From: Arthrobacter_J sp038199985
GTDB lineage: Bacteria > Actinomycetota > Actinomycetes > Actinomycetales > Micrococcaceae
NCBI GenBank assembly: GCA_038199985.1
Contig: JBBPYK010000109.1
Span: 1 to 64,000 of the forward strand
Length of the DNA: 64,000 nucleotides
Direction of reading: 5' to 3'
In this document: piece by piece, positions 1 through 9,738 of the stretch
Layout of the letters: each line of letters opens with the position of its first letter
Numbering within the stretch: position 1 is the first letter of the stretch
Notes under the pieces: generated by a model
The model's input: the letters and a program-made list of their open reading frames with translations, nothing else
Database searches by the model: none
Told to the model about the DNA's origin: nothing
Made by a program: the position numbers and the translations under genes

Positions 1-6
1 CGTAAC

Positions 7-1035
7 TCATACGAGGGTTTGTTCGAGGAATCGGTCCTGGTCATTGAACACCAGATGTCCAAGGGCTCCGTTGACGATGGGTAGTTGTGGCGGAACGTGC
101 CCACATTCCACGTTACCGATGATGGGTACATCGAGGGTCCCCAGTGCATCGAGTACAGCCTCGGACTGCGTGAGCGTTGGAGAATCCGGGGCTCCGGTGC
201 GGCCAACAAGGATGGCTTTGGCACCGTCGAAGAATCCAGCCAGGCGCATACCGTGGAGGTGGCGACAAATCATTGTCGCTTCGGCTCCAGACGCTTCGAT
301 ATAGACGATCAACGCTTCCTCTGCGGGGCCACGGAGTTCCATGGTATTTAGGTAGGGAGTTCCCGCGAGATTAATCAGTGTCTCTATGCACCCACCGATC
401 AAACGACCGGTAACGTTCACTTGATCCTGCCCCAAATCGAGACGTTCCCACGTACCTTTGCCGTTCCACGAGTGCTCCGTAACATCAGGGGCGGTTTCCC
501 AGGGGTCCCAGTCATTGACACGATAAACGCCAGGTGACGATTGTCGGAAGGATGATCCTGGAGGCGTCGAAGCAATATCGAACCAGGACATCAGCGACTC
601 GGGCACCCTGTACGGGGTGTCCATGAGGTTGCTCCCGTGGATCGTTGCTACCCCCGTACGGAGAGTTATGGGTGTGAGCAGCGTCGAAATGTCGGAGTAG
701 CCAATAAACCACGTTGGTTCGGCGTTAGCCAGCGCATCGAAATCGAGATGCGAAATGACGTCGATGGCAGTTTCGCCTCCCCACGGGGGAAGGACGGCTC
801 GAATGTGGGGATCCAGCAACATGCGCATGAGTTCCGCTGCGCGTTGTCCAGCTGGTGCGCTGACGTGTCTTGACCCATCCATGCATGCGCCAATCTCCAT
901 CTGGAACCCGCGATCACGTAGATGCTGTATTGCAAAGTTCAGACGTCCTTGGAGTTTTTCACCGATACCGCTCGACGGCGATGTAACGCCCACGGTGTCG
1001 CCGGGTACTAGCGGTCTGGGGTAGCGGATATCCAT
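7..1035 (-). CDS. S66 family LD-carboxypeptidase-like (MccF/LdcA type) serine peptidase
   Basis: This 342-residue protein matches the S66 peptidase family, which cleaves L,D bonds in murein peptides (LdcA) or inactivates microcin C-type amidated nucleotides (MccF). The expected triad is visible: Ser114 in the context IGYSDIS, Glu218 in GGCIETL and His313 in CGHVPPQLP. There is no signal peptide, so it should act in the cytoplasm. I chose the ATG at 1035 because GAGGAT lies about seven bases upstream on the minus strand; a GTG at 1068 would add 11 residues without a good ribosome-binding site. It is transcribed away from ligA. Length and residues fit an active enzyme; whether it recycles murein or confers antibiotic immunity cannot be read from the sequence. 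Confidence 0.85.
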   Translation of the reverse strand: MDIRYPRPLVPGDTVGVTSPSSGIGEKLQGRLNFAIQHLRDRGFQMEIGACMDGSRHVSAPAGQRAAELMRMLLDPHIRAVLPPWGGETAIDVISHLDFDALANAEPTWFIGYSDISTLLTPITLRTGVATIHGSNLMDTPYRVPESLMSWFDIASTPPGSSFRQSSPGVYRVNDWDPWETAPDVTEHSWNGKGTWERLDLGQDQVNVTGRLIGGCIETLINLAGTPYLNTMELRGPAEEALIVYIEASGAEATMICRHLHGMRLAGFFDGAKAILVGRTGAPDSPTLTQSEAVLDALGTLDVPIIGNVECGHVPPQLPIVNGALGHLVFNDQDRFLEQTLV

Positions 1036-1172
1036 GGGTTCATCCTCACATAAGACCTCACCCCGCACGACGGGAGACTCCGACGCAGCCTAGGAACCAA
1101 AATCCCGATCTCATTCACATAGGATCCCCGCCAGCGGGCCACAAAGTCCGTGGCATATAGCAAGATAGTCCT

Positions 1173-3398
1173 GTGACTAAAGTCAGGGATATCAGCAGCG
1201 AGAGTTCAGCCGAGGCCGACGTCGAGCTTCCCGCAGAGGATCAGCCGAGTGCTGACCTGCAGGCGGAGTATGCGGACCTTGTCGAGAACGTTCGGCGCTA
1301 CAGGTTCGCGTACTACAACGAGGACTCACCGCTGGTTGCCGACGCGGAGTTCGACCGGTTGTACCAGCGGCTTGAAGAGATAGAAGCGCAACACCCTGCA
1401 CTTGTTGCCAATGACTCGCCGACCCGGGAAGTTGGCGGTGAAGTCTCAGTCGTGTTTTCGCCAGTCAAGCACCTGGCACGGATGTACAGCCTGGAAGACG
1501 TCTTTTCGCTGGACGAGCTGAAAGCCTGGATTGACCGGGCACAGGCCAGCGTGGAGAATATGCGCCCGGGGACGAAGGTCCATTGGCTCACGGAGCTGAA
1601 GATCGACGGCCTCGCCGTCAACCTGCTCTACCGCGACGGCGTACTGGTCCGGGCTGCCACGAGGGGCGACGGAACCACGGGGGAGGACATCACCCATAAC
1701 GTCCTCACGATCGACGGCGTGCCTCGCACCCTCAAGGGCAAGAACCTTCCCTCCGAGGTAGAGATTCGTGGTGAAGTCTTCATCCCATCCAAGGAATTCA
1801 TCAAGCTCAACGAGAGGATGCTGGCAGAAGGCAAGCCGCCTTTCGCCAACCCGCGCAACTCGGCCGCCGGGTCTCTGAGGCAAAAAGATCCGGCGGTGAC
1901 TGCGTCTCGCCCACTGAGCGTTTACGTTCATGGCATTGGGGCACGTACAGGGCTCGACGCCGAAAGCCAGTCAGCTACGTACGAACTACTGGAGCAATGG
2001 GGTCTGCCCATATCGCCGTATTTTAAAGTGTTGGAAAGCCACAATGACGTGCTCGAGTTCATCTCCAATTACGGGGAGCATCGGCACGATCTGCTGCACG
2101 AAATCGACGGCATCGTGGTCAAAGTGGACAGTTTTGACGTGCAGCGTGCGCTCGGCCACACATCAAGGGTTCCGCGCTGGTCCGTTGCCTACAAATACCC
2201 TCCAGAGGAAGTCCACACCAAGCTCCTGGACATCCAGGTCAACGTTGGACGCACCGGACGTGTCACGCCGTTTGGACTATTGGAACCGATCAAGGTTGCT
2301 GGCTCCACAGTAGGAATGGCCACCCTGCACAACCAGGATGTGGTCAAGGCCAAGGGCGTGAAGATCGGCGACATCGTCGTCCTGCGGAAGGCAGGCGACG
2401 TCATCCCGGAAATTGTGGGTCCAGTCATGGCCCTGCGCGATCAGCAGGACCCGCCGGTCCGGGACTTCGTGATGCCCACCAATTGCCCGTCCTGCGGTAC
2501 TCCGCTGGCACCCTCTAAAGAGGGGGATGTGGACCTCCGGTGCCCGAACGCGCGTTCCTGTCCCTCCCAACTGCGCGAACGGGTGTTTCACCTGTCCGGG
2601 CGCGGAGGTTTCGACATTGAGGCACTCGGGTGGGAAGCCGCCGTCGCACTTACCTCACCGGCAGAACCAGACGAGCCGCCCTTGACCACTGAAGCAGGAC
2701 TGTTTGACCTCACCCCTGAGGATCTGGCGAACGTGCGTATTCTGCGCGACGTCAAAAAGAACGGCGTGGTCACCGGCCAGCAATTAGTGCCCTACTTCTA
2801 TAGCCGGGGATCGGACAAGAAACCGTCGGAACCCAACGCCAACACCCGCAAACTGTTTCGGGAACTGGAGAAAGCTAAAGCCCAACCGCTCTGGCGGGTT
2901 CTGGTAGCGCTCTCTATCCGGCACGTTGGCCCGACGGCGTCGCGCGCACTCGCCGGAGCCTTCGGGTCCATGGACCGCATCCGCGCAGCTAGTGAGGAAG
3001 ACCTCGCGAACGTCGACGGCGTAGGCCCCACCATCGCTGCCGCGGCCAGAGACTGGTTTGCCGAGGACTGGCACATCGAGATCCTGGACCGCTGGGCCGC
3101 CGCGGGCGTGCGAATGGAAGACGAGGTGGACGAGTCGACTCCCAAAACGCTGGAGGGGTTAACCGTCGTCGTCACCGGGACATTGACCGATTACAGCCGT
3201 GACGAAGCCAAAGAGGCCATCATCCGCCGTGGGGGCAAGGCATCGGGGTCCGTGTCCAAGAAAACTGACTACGTCGTCGCGGGCGAGAACGCAGGCACCA
3301 AACGGGATAAGGCCGAACAGTTGGGCCTGAAAATTCTCGACGAGGATGGCTTCCGCAGTTTGTTGGAGAGCGGGCCTGTAAAATCTGACGAGGATTAG
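1173..3398 (+). CDS. ligA: NAD-dependent DNA ligase LigA
   Basis: The 741-residue product seals nicks in duplex DNA using NAD+, as needed for replication and repair. The adenylation lysine is Lys143 in the motif ELKIDG. An OB domain follows, then a Cys4 zinc finger from about residue 438 (CPSC and later CPNARSC), helix-hairpin-helix motifs, and a C-terminal BRCT domain from about residue 655 (TLEGLTVVVTGTL). The protein is longer than E. coli LigA (671 aa) mainly because of a charged N-terminal extension and an insert around residues 490-560 between the zinc finger and the HhH region. The GTG start has no clear Shine-Dalgarno sequence and may sit on a very short or leaderless transcript. Identity is very secure; the exact start is less so. 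Confidence 0.97.
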   Translation: MTKVRDISSESSAEADVELPAEDQPSADLQAEYADLVENVRRYRFAYYNEDSPLVADAEFDRLYQRLEEIEAQHPALVANDSPTREVGGEVSVVFSPVKHLARMYSLEDVFSLDELKAWIDRAQASVENMRPGTKVHWLTELKIDGLAVNLLYRDGVLVRAATRGDGTTGEDITHNVLTIDGVPRTLKGKNLPSEVEIRGEVFIPSKEFIKLNERMLAEGKPPFANPRNSAAGSLRQKDPAVTASRPLSVYVHGIGARTGLDAESQSATYELLEQWGLPISPYFKVLESHNDVLEFISNYGEHRHDLLHEIDGIVVKVDSFDVQRALGHTSRVPRWSVAYKYPPEEVHTKLLDIQVNVGRTGRVTPFGLLEPIKVAGSTVGMATLHNQDVVKAKGVKIGDIVVLRKAGDVIPEIVGPVMALRDQQDPPVRDFVMPTNCPSCGTPLAPSKEGDVDLRCPNARSCPSQLRERVFHLSGRGGFDIEALGWEAAVALTSPAEPDEPPLTTEAGLFDLTPEDLANVRILRDVKKNGVVTGQQLVPYFYSRGSDKKPSEPNANTRKLFRELEKAKAQPLWRVLVALSIRHVGPTASRALAGAFGSMDRIRAASEEDLANVDGVGPTIAAAARDWFAEDWHIEILDRWAAAGVRMEDEVDESTPKTLEGLTVVVTGTLTDYSRDEAKEAIIRRGGKASGSVSKKTDYVVAGENAGTKRDKAEQLGLKILDEDGFRSLLESGPVKSDED

Positions 3399-3462
3399 CC
3401 GTCCGCAGCTCCGGCTTCATCCACCGCCAGCCGGTCCAGAATCAACACGGAAGAGCACCACT

Positions 3463-3960
3463 TTGTCCCTGACTATCCGCCCAGCCCAAGACGGCGACTA
3501 TGACACGATCGGTCGCATCACCGTGGAGGCCTACCTTCACGGTGGCTACTTCGAAACCGCTGACCATCCCTACCTGCTGCAGATTCGGGACGCAGCCCAT
3601 CGTGCTGAACACGCCCCCATCTGGGTAGCCGAACGTGACAACCAGATCATTTCGTCCGTCACCCTGGCACGCGCGGGGGACCGCTACGCCGAGGTTGCTC
3701 TGGAAGACGAACTCGAGTTTCGAATGCTCGTTGTGGATCCAGAAGTACAGCGCAGCGGGGCCGGGCGAGCCATGGTTGACGCCATTCTGGGTCATGCTCG
3801 CGAACTCGACGGTATCAACGCCGTCAGCCTCACCACCGGAAAGACGTGGGAGAGCGCCAACGCACTGTACCGGAAACTCAATTTCACCCGGGTCCCGGAA
3901 CGTGACTGGAACGTCCCTGGCACCTCGATCGAGCTGGTCGTTTACCGCTACGCCGTTTAG
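3463..3960 (+). CDS. GNAT family N-acetyltransferase
   Basis: This 165-residue protein is a single GNAT domain that would transfer an acyl group from acyl-CoA to an amine. The acetyl-CoA binding loop is visible in the segment FRMLVVDPEVQRSGAGRAMVD (positions 3718-3780), with the typical Q/R-x-x-G-x-G/A pattern, and the C-terminal part ALYRKLNFTRVPER is characteristic of the fold. The TTG start at 3463 is chosen because GGAAG lies about ten bases upstream and no ATG precedes the domain. It lies between ligA and gatC in the same direction, 64 bases after ligA. The substrate cannot be inferred. Confidence 0.85.
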   Translation: MSLTIRPAQDGDYDTIGRITVEAYLHGGYFETADHPYLLQIRDAAHRAEHAPIWVAERDNQIISSVTLARAGDRYAEVALEDELEFRMLVVDPEVQRSGAGRAMVDAILGHARELDGINAVSLTTGKTWESANALYRKLNFTRVPERDWNVPGTSIELVVYRYAV

Positions 3961-4037
3961 CGGCTCCTCCCTCCGGGAAAGCTTGAGCGAAGCCGTAGAC
4001 TGATAGCAGAAACCCAAACCATCTGCAGGGGAGTTGT

Positions 4038-4334
4038 ATGTCTGCCATCGACCGTCAGGACGTCGCGCATTTGGCGCGGCTGGCCCATATTGAGATGAGT
4101 GCCGAGGAGCTGGAGAAAATGGCGGGGGAGCTCGGCGTCATCGTGGACGCCATCAAGTCCGTCAGCGAAGTTGCTGGCGAAGATATCCCGGCCACCTCGC
4201 ACCCCATTCCGCTGAACAATGTGTTCCGAGAAGACGTGATCGGAGAAACCCTGACCGCCGAAGAGGCCCTCTCAGGAGCGCCCGATTCCGCCGACGGACG
4301 ATTCAAGGTTCCCGCGATTCTGGATCAGGAGTAA
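4038..4334 (+). CDS. gatC: Asp-tRNA(Asn)/Glu-tRNA(Gln) amidotransferase subunit C
   Basis: The 98-residue product is GatC, the small belt subunit that holds GatA and GatB together in the amidotransferase that converts misacylated Asp-tRNA(Asn) and Glu-tRNA(Gln) to Asn- and Gln-tRNA. The start is typical of the family (MSAIDRQDVAHLARLAHIEM), and the C-terminal half carries the usual LRED-like segment (NNVFREDVIGETLTAEEAL). A strong GGGGAG ribosome-binding site precedes the ATG. It opens the gatCAB operon, with four bases separating it from gatA. A tRNA-Asn gene lies further along in this window at 36993. Confidence 0.96.
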   Translation: MSAIDRQDVAHLARLAHIEMSAEELEKMAGELGVIVDAIKSVSEVAGEDIPATSHPIPLNNVFREDVIGETLTAEEALSGAPDSADGRFKVPAILDQE

Positions 4335-4338
4335 ACGC

Positions 4339-5877
4339 ATGTCATCATCCGAACTCACGCGGCACACCGCCGCCGTCCTCGCTGAAAAGCTCTCGGCAGG
4401 AGAAGTCACCGCAGTCGAAGTGACCCAGGCTCACCTAGACCGCATCGCAGCCGTGGACGGCTCACTCAACGCCTTTCTGCACGTCAACACTGAGGAAGCG
4501 CTCGCCGTCGCCGCAGACGTAGACCGTGCCCGCGCCGCCGGAGAGGAACTGCACCCTCTGGCCGGTGTGCCCATCGCGGTCAAGGACCTCATCGTCACCA
4601 AGGGTCAGCCCACCACTGCCGGGTCAAAGATGCTCGAAGGATGGATGAGCCCGTACGACGCAACGGTAATCCGCAAGATTCGCGCTGCCCGCATGCCCAT
4701 CCTTGGCAAAACCAACCTGGATGAATTTGCCATGGGTTCCTCCACGGAACACTCTGCTTTCGGCCCCACACGCAATCCCTGGGATCTGGACCGCATCCCC
4801 GGCGGATCAGGTGGAGGTTCCGCCGCCGCCGTCGCCGCTTTCGAAGCGCCGTTGGCACTGGGAACGGACACTGGTGGCTCCATCCGCCAGCCTGGTGCTG
4901 TGACCGGAACCGTTGGAGTCAAACCAACATATGGCGGTGTTTCTCGCTACGGTGCGATCGCCATGGCGTCTTCGCTGGATCAGATTGGTCCCGTGTCACG
5001 GTCCGTCTTGGACTCCGCGCTGCTGCAAGAAGTGATTGGCGGTCACGACCCTGCTGATTCAACCTCGCTTCAGGACCCGGTGGGGGCCCTGGCCGAGGCA
5101 GCAAGGAACGGCAACATCGCCGGAATGAAAATTGGCGTCATCAAGGAATTGCAGGGCGAGGGATACCAGGAAGGTGTTCAAGCCCGTTTCAACGAAAGTC
5201 TGGAACTCCTGCGCGACGCCGGTGCGGAAATCGTGGAAGTATCGTGCCCCAGTTTCCAGTACGCCCTCGGGGCCTACTACCTGATCATGCCGTCTGAAGC
5301 GTCGTCGAACCTTGCTAAGTACGACGGCGTGCGGTTCGGCACGCGCGAACTACCGGCGGAGGGACCGCTCACCATTGAGCGGGTCATGGGCGCCACACGT
5401 GCCGCCGGGTTTGGTGAGGAAGTTAAACGCCGCATCATCCTGGGAACCTACGCCCTCAGCGCTGGCTACTACGACGCCTACTATGGCTCGGCGCAGAAGG
5501 TCCGCACTCTGATTCAGCGCGATTTCGATGCAGCCTTTGCTCAGGCAGACGTCCTCATTTCGCCCACTTCACCCAACACGGCGTTCAAGTTGGGGGAGAA
5601 GCTGGACGATCCTCTTGCCATGTACCTCAACGACATCGCGACTATCCCGGCGAACCTCGCCGGTATTCCGGGCATTACCGTTCCGGGTGGTCTTTCTGAT
5701 GGCTTGCCGGTCGGAATCCAGTTCCTGGCACCAGCCCGGCAAGATGCACGGCTCTACCGTGCAGGAGCAGCGCTCGAAGCCCTGCTTGAGAACAACTGGG
5801 GAGGGCCGCTCCTGAACCAGGCGCCGCCGCTGCAGGAGCAGATTCCCGTCCAGACTTCCGGAGGTACACACTCATGA
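4339..5877 (+). CDS. gatA: Asp-tRNA(Asn)/Glu-tRNA(Gln) amidotransferase subunit A
   Basis: The 512-residue product is the glutaminase subunit of the tRNA amidotransferase and belongs to the amidase signature family. The Ser-cisSer-Lys triad is present: Lys82 in VKDLIV, Ser157 in the GGSGGGSAAA motif and Ser181 in DTGGSIRQPG. It releases ammonia from glutamine and passes it to GatB. AGGAG lies about eight bases before the ATG. The stop overlaps the gatB start (ATGA), so the two are translationally coupled. The C-terminus is slightly longer than in many GatA proteins and ends in a polar tail. Confidence 0.97.
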   Translation: MSSSELTRHTAAVLAEKLSAGEVTAVEVTQAHLDRIAAVDGSLNAFLHVNTEEALAVAADVDRARAAGEELHPLAGVPIAVKDLIVTKGQPTTAGSKMLEGWMSPYDATVIRKIRAARMPILGKTNLDEFAMGSSTEHSAFGPTRNPWDLDRIPGGSGGGSAAAVAAFEAPLALGTDTGGSIRQPGAVTGTVGVKPTYGGVSRYGAIAMASSLDQIGPVSRSVLDSALLQEVIGGHDPADSTSLQDPVGALAEAARNGNIAGMKIGVIKELQGEGYQEGVQARFNESLELLRDAGAEIVEVSCPSFQYALGAYYLIMPSEASSNLAKYDGVRFGTRELPAEGPLTIERVMGATRAAGFGEEVKRRIILGTYALSAGYYDAYYGSAQKVRTLIQRDFDAAFAQADVLISPTSPNTAFKLGEKLDDPLAMYLNDIATIPANLAGIPGITVPGGLSDGLPVGIQFLAPARQDARLYRAGAALEALLENNWGGPLLNQAPPLQEQIPVQTSGGTHS

Positions 5878-7376
5878 CAGAACTGGTCCCCTTCGAGAAG
5901 GCCATCGAACAGTATGATCCGGTACTCGGCTTTGAAGTCCATGTGGAGCTGAACACCAAGACCAAGATGTTCTCTGCAGCGCCCAACGCTTTCGGTGATG
6001 ATCCCAACACCAATGTGACTCCGGTATGTCTTGGACTTCCAGGTGTCCTACCCGTGGTGAATGGGACCGCCGTCGAGTACTCGATCCTCATCGGACTGGC
6101 CCTCGGGTGCAAAATCGCCGAGTCCTGCACCTTTGCACGCAAGCAGTACTTCTACCCGGATACGCCGAAGAACTTTCAGACCTCCCAGTATGAAGATCCC
6201 ATTGCGTATGACGGTTCCATCGACATTGAACTGCATGATGGAACTGTTTTCACGGTGGAAATAGAACGAGCTCACATGGAAGAAGATGCGGGCAAGCTCA
6301 CGCATATGGGCGGGTCGACCGGCCGCATCCAAGGTGCTGACTTCTCACTTGTGGACTACAATCGTTCCGGTGTGCCGCTGGTGGAAATTGTCACCAAGCC
6401 CATTCAGGGCGTGGGAAACAGGGCTCCTGAGCTAGCGAAGGCGTACGTCGCCGCTATCCGCGAAATTGTGAAGAATTTAGGCGTTTCGGACGCACGGATG
6501 GAGCGCGGCAATGTCCGCTGCGACGCCAACGTGTCACTGCGGCCGTACGGTCAGGAAAAGTTCGGAACGCGAACCGAGACCAAGAACGTCAACTCTCTGC
6601 GCGCGGTGGACCACGCTGTTCGGTCCGAAATCGAGCGGCAGGCCGGCCTCCTCAATGCAGGGCAGACCATTACCCAGGAAACCCGGCACTGGCACGAGGA
6701 CACCCGGACCACCACATCCGGTCGTCCGAAGTCCGACGCCGACGATTACCGGTACTTCCCAGAGCCTGATCTGGTGCCCATGGTCACCACCACAGAGTGG
6801 ATCGAGGAACTGCGGAGCCGTCTGCCGGAGCCTCCAGCCGAACACCGCAAGCGGTTGAAGGCGGAGTGGGATTACTCGGATGCTGAGTTCCGCGACGTCG
6901 TCAACGCCGGTGTTCTTGAAGCACTCGGGGAAACCATTGCTGCCGGTGTTTCACCCTCTGTCGCGCGCAAGTGGTGGATGGGCGAGATCTCCCGCCGCGC
7001 CAAGGTAGCGGATGTTGATCCCGTCGATGCTGGTGTGACGCCAGCCATGATCGTGGAAATCAATGCGCTCATCGAGGCAGGCAAGATCAACGACAAACTC
7101 TCCCGCGAAGTTCTCGACGGCGTTCTGGCCGGCGAAGGCTCGGCCGCGGAGGTTATCGAGCAGCGAGGGTTGGCCGTTGTATCCGACGACGGCCCGCTCC
7201 TTGAAGCCATCGATGCCGCGCTGGCAGCCCAACCCGAGGTTGCGGACAAGATCCGTGGCGGCAAAGTTCAGGCCGTTGGGGCAATTGTGGGCGGTGTCAT
7301 GAAGGCCACCCGTGGTCAGGCAGACGCTGGTCGCGTCCGTGAATTGATCCTGCAGCGTCTCGACGTCAACGCGTAG
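5874..7376 (+). CDS. gatB: Asp-tRNA(Asn)/Glu-tRNA(Gln) amidotransferase subunit B
   Basis: The 500-residue product is the tRNA-binding kinase and transamidase subunit. The N-terminal cradle motif GFEVHVELNTKTKMF, the conserved ARKQYFYPD segment and the YADEPD-like string DDYRYFPEPDLVP all fit the family. The C-terminal YqeY-like tail domain follows from about residue 400. The start overlaps the gatA stop and GGAGG lies just upstream inside gatA. Together with gatC and gatA it forms a complete heterotrimer, as expected for an actinobacterium that makes Gln-tRNA indirectly. Confidence 0.97.
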   Translation: MTELVPFEKAIEQYDPVLGFEVHVELNTKTKMFSAAPNAFGDDPNTNVTPVCLGLPGVLPVVNGTAVEYSILIGLALGCKIAESCTFARKQYFYPDTPKNFQTSQYEDPIAYDGSIDIELHDGTVFTVEIERAHMEEDAGKLTHMGGSTGRIQGADFSLVDYNRSGVPLVEIVTKPIQGVGNRAPELAKAYVAAIREIVKNLGVSDARMERGNVRCDANVSLRPYGQEKFGTRTETKNVNSLRAVDHAVRSEIERQAGLLNAGQTITQETRHWHEDTRTTTSGRPKSDADDYRYFPEPDLVPMVTTTEWIEELRSRLPEPPAEHRKRLKAEWDYSDAEFRDVVNAGVLEALGETIAAGVSPSVARKWWMGEISRRAKVADVDPVDAGVTPAMIVEINALIEAGKINDKLSREVLDGVLAGEGSAAEVIEQRGLAVVSDDGPLLEAIDAALAAQPEVADKIRGGKVQAVGAIVGGVMKATRGQADAGRVRELILQRLDVNA

Positions 7377-7456
7377 TCGGCCGACGTCGGCTCTTTACTA
7401 CAGTTGGTGGATAACGGCCGCGGCATCCCGGGGCCCAGTGCGGAAGGAACACTGCA

Positions 7457-8503
7457 GTGAAAGCACTCTACAAGTCCGGGGCACACCCCGGCTTTGAGTT
7501 GGTAGACCGTCCCACACCGCAACCCGGTTTCGGTGATGTGTTGATCAAAGTCATGACCACGGGTATCTGCGGAACAGATCTGCACATCCAGTCGTGGGAT
7601 TCATGGGCGCAGGGAATGATCGAGGCCCCGTTGATTCCGGGGCACGAGTTCTACGGCGAGGTGGTGGAACTCGGCGAAGGCGTACACGATGTCACAGTGG
7701 GTGACAGAGTTTCCGGCGAAGGGCATATTGTCTGCGGCACCTGCCGCAACTGCCGGGCCGGGCGGCGCCAGATGTGCATCCGTACCGTGTCTGTTGGGGT
7801 CCAGCGCGATGGTGCTTTCGCCGAATACGTGACCATCCCAGAAACGAATGTGTGGGTGCATCACGACGCCGGTATCACCCCTGAACTCGGTGCCATCTTT
7901 GACCCGTTCGGCAACGCGGTACACACTGCGTTGAGTTTTCCGATGGTGGGAGAGGACGTTCTCATCACCGGAGCTGGACCCATTGGGCTGATGGCGATCG
8001 CCGTCGCCCGCCACGCTGGTGCCCGCCACATTGCGATCACCGATGTATCAGCTCCTCGGCTGGACCTTGCCCGAGGTCTCGGCGTGGACTTGGCGATCGA
8101 CGTCTCGAAAACCAGAGTGCGGCAGGCACAGCAGCAGTTGGGCATGCTGGAAGGGTTCGATGTCGGCATGGAAATGTCTGGTCATCCCACCGCACTGCCT
8201 GAAATGATCGAGAACATGAACCATGGTGGACAGATTGCCATGCTTGGACTACCCAGTGATGACATCACCATTGACTGGGCCAAGGTTGTCACGCACATGC
8301 TCACGCTCAAGGGTATTTACGGCCGCGAAATGTATGAGACCTGGTACGCGATGAGCGCCATGTTGCAGTCGAATAGGGAGCTGCACCGGTCCATTTCCAG
8401 CATCATCACCGATAAGCTGCCTGCTACCCGGTGGGAAGAAGGGTTCGACGCCGCGCGTTCGGGCTCAGGCGGCAAAGTTGTCCTCGACTGGACTGAAATC
8501 TAA
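7457..8503 (+). CDS. tdh: L-threonine 3-dehydrogenase
   Basis: The 348-residue product belongs to the zinc-dependent medium-chain dehydrogenases and most resembles threonine dehydrogenase, which oxidises L-threonine to 2-amino-3-ketobutyrate with NAD+. The catalytic zinc ligands Cys38, His63 and Glu64 and the structural zinc cysteines 93, 96, 99 and 107 are all present. The string DRVSGEGHIVCGTCRNC is typical of Tdh. GGAAGGA precedes the GTG start. Its product is unstable and is the substrate of the enzyme encoded nine bases downstream (kbl), which supports the assignment strongly. Confidence 0.94.
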   Translation: MKALYKSGAHPGFELVDRPTPQPGFGDVLIKVMTTGICGTDLHIQSWDSWAQGMIEAPLIPGHEFYGEVVELGEGVHDVTVGDRVSGEGHIVCGTCRNCRAGRRQMCIRTVSVGVQRDGAFAEYVTIPETNVWVHHDAGITPELGAIFDPFGNAVHTALSFPMVGEDVLITGAGPIGLMAIAVARHAGARHIAITDVSAPRLDLARGLGVDLAIDVSKTRVRQAQQQLGMLEGFDVGMEMSGHPTALPEMIENMNHGGQIAMLGLPSDDITIDWAKVVTHMLTLKGIYGREMYETWYAMSAMLQSNRELHRSISSIITDKLPATRWEEGFDAARSGSGGKVVLDWTEI

Positions 8504-8512
8504 GGAGTTTCC

Positions 8513-9709
8513 ATGTACAGCAGCATGAAGGAACAGCTCAGTTCAGAGCTGGACGACATCAAATCAGCAGGCCTGTTCAAGCATGAACGCCGTATCGATT
8601 CACCGCAGTCCAACCGCATCACCGCGGGCGCGTTAGGGCAGGAGGGTAAGCCTGTCCTGAACTTCTGCGCTAACAACTACCTGGGTCTGGCGGACCACCC
8701 GGACATCATTGCTTCGGCCAAGTCGGCTCTGGATGATCGCGGTTTCGGCATGGCCTCGGTACGGTTCATCTGCGGCACGCAGGATCTGCACCTAGAGCTC
8801 GAGAAGCGGGTTTCGACCTTTCTTGGTACCGAGGACACCATTCTTTTCTCGTCCTGCTTCGATGCCAACGGAGGCGTTTTTGAGTCTCTCTTCACCGCTG
8901 AGGACGCCGTCATCTCGGACGCGCTGAATCACGCTTCCATCATCGATGGGATTCGTCTGTGCAAGGCTCGGCGCCTGCGGTACGCCAACCGGGACATGGC
9001 CGAACTTGAGACACGACTGCAGGAAGCATCGGATGCGCGCCGTCGGATCATCGTCACCGACGGTGTGTTCTCCATGGACGGTTTCCTCGCTCCGCTGGAG
9101 GCAATCTGCGATCTTGCCGATAAATACGATGCCCTGGTCATGGTGGACGATTCCCACGCTGTGGGTTTCATGGGAGACACCGGCGCCGGAACACCGGAAC
9201 ACGCTGGGGTGTCGAACCGCGTTGATATCTATACCGGAACCTTCGGCAAGGCCCTTGGCGGTGCATCGGGCGGTTACGTCGCCGCGCGTGCCGAAATCGT
9301 CGCGATGCTTAGGCAGCGTGCACGGCCGTATCTGTTCTCAAACTCGCTCGCACCGGCGATCGTCGCGGCAACGCTGAAGGCTCTGGACCTCGTGGAGAAC
9401 AGCGCCGACCTCCGGGCGACGCTGTTCGAGAATGCTGCACTCTTCCGCCGTCGTATGGCGGAGGAGGGTTTCGACCTGCTTGACGGCGAACACGCCATCA
9501 TCCCGGTGATGTTCGGCGATGCCGCCCTTGCAGGAAAAATGGCGGACCAGATGCTCGAGCGCGGGGTCTTTGTCACGGCGTTCAGCTATCCGGTAGTGCC
9601 GAAGGAACAGGCCCGAATCCGAGTGCAGCTCTCCGCTGCGCACAACGCCGAGGATGTCGAGGCCTGCGTGCAGGCGTTCGTTGATTCACGCGCTGCTGTA
9701 GCCAACTGA
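8513..9709 (+). CDS. kbl: Glycine C-acetyltransferase (2-amino-3-ketobutyrate CoA ligase)
   Basis: The 398-residue product is a PLP-dependent alpha-oxoamine synthase that cleaves 2-amino-3-ketobutyrate with CoA into glycine and acetyl-CoA. It shows the family landmarks NFCANNYLGLADHP near the N-terminus, MVDDSHAVGFMG for the PLP-contacting Asp and His, and the PLP lysine in TGTFGKALGGASGGYV. AAGGAG sits seven bases before the ATG. It follows tdh directly, so the pair forms the classical threonine-to-glycine degradation route. Confidence 0.95.
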   Translation: MYSSMKEQLSSELDDIKSAGLFKHERRIDSPQSNRITAGALGQEGKPVLNFCANNYLGLADHPDIIASAKSALDDRGFGMASVRFICGTQDLHLELEKRVSTFLGTEDTILFSSCFDANGGVFESLFTAEDAVISDALNHASIIDGIRLCKARRLRYANRDMAELETRLQEASDARRRIIVTDGVFSMDGFLAPLEAICDLADKYDALVMVDDSHAVGFMGDTGAGTPEHAGVSNRVDIYTGTFGKALGGASGGYVAARAEIVAMLRQRARPYLFSNSLAPAIVAATLKALDLVENSADLRATLFENAALFRRRMAEEGFDLLDGEHAIIPVMFGDAALAGKMADQMLERGVFVTAFSYPVVPKEQARIRVQLSAAHNAEDVEACVQAFVDSRAAVAN

Positions 9710-9738
9710 GGTAACGGGAGTAACTGTACGATGGCGTC

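Noticed and set aside
7380..7391. GCCGACGTCGGC palindrome after gatB as a terminator
   Set aside because: The palindrome is loopless, short and followed by only three Ts, so it is not convincing.
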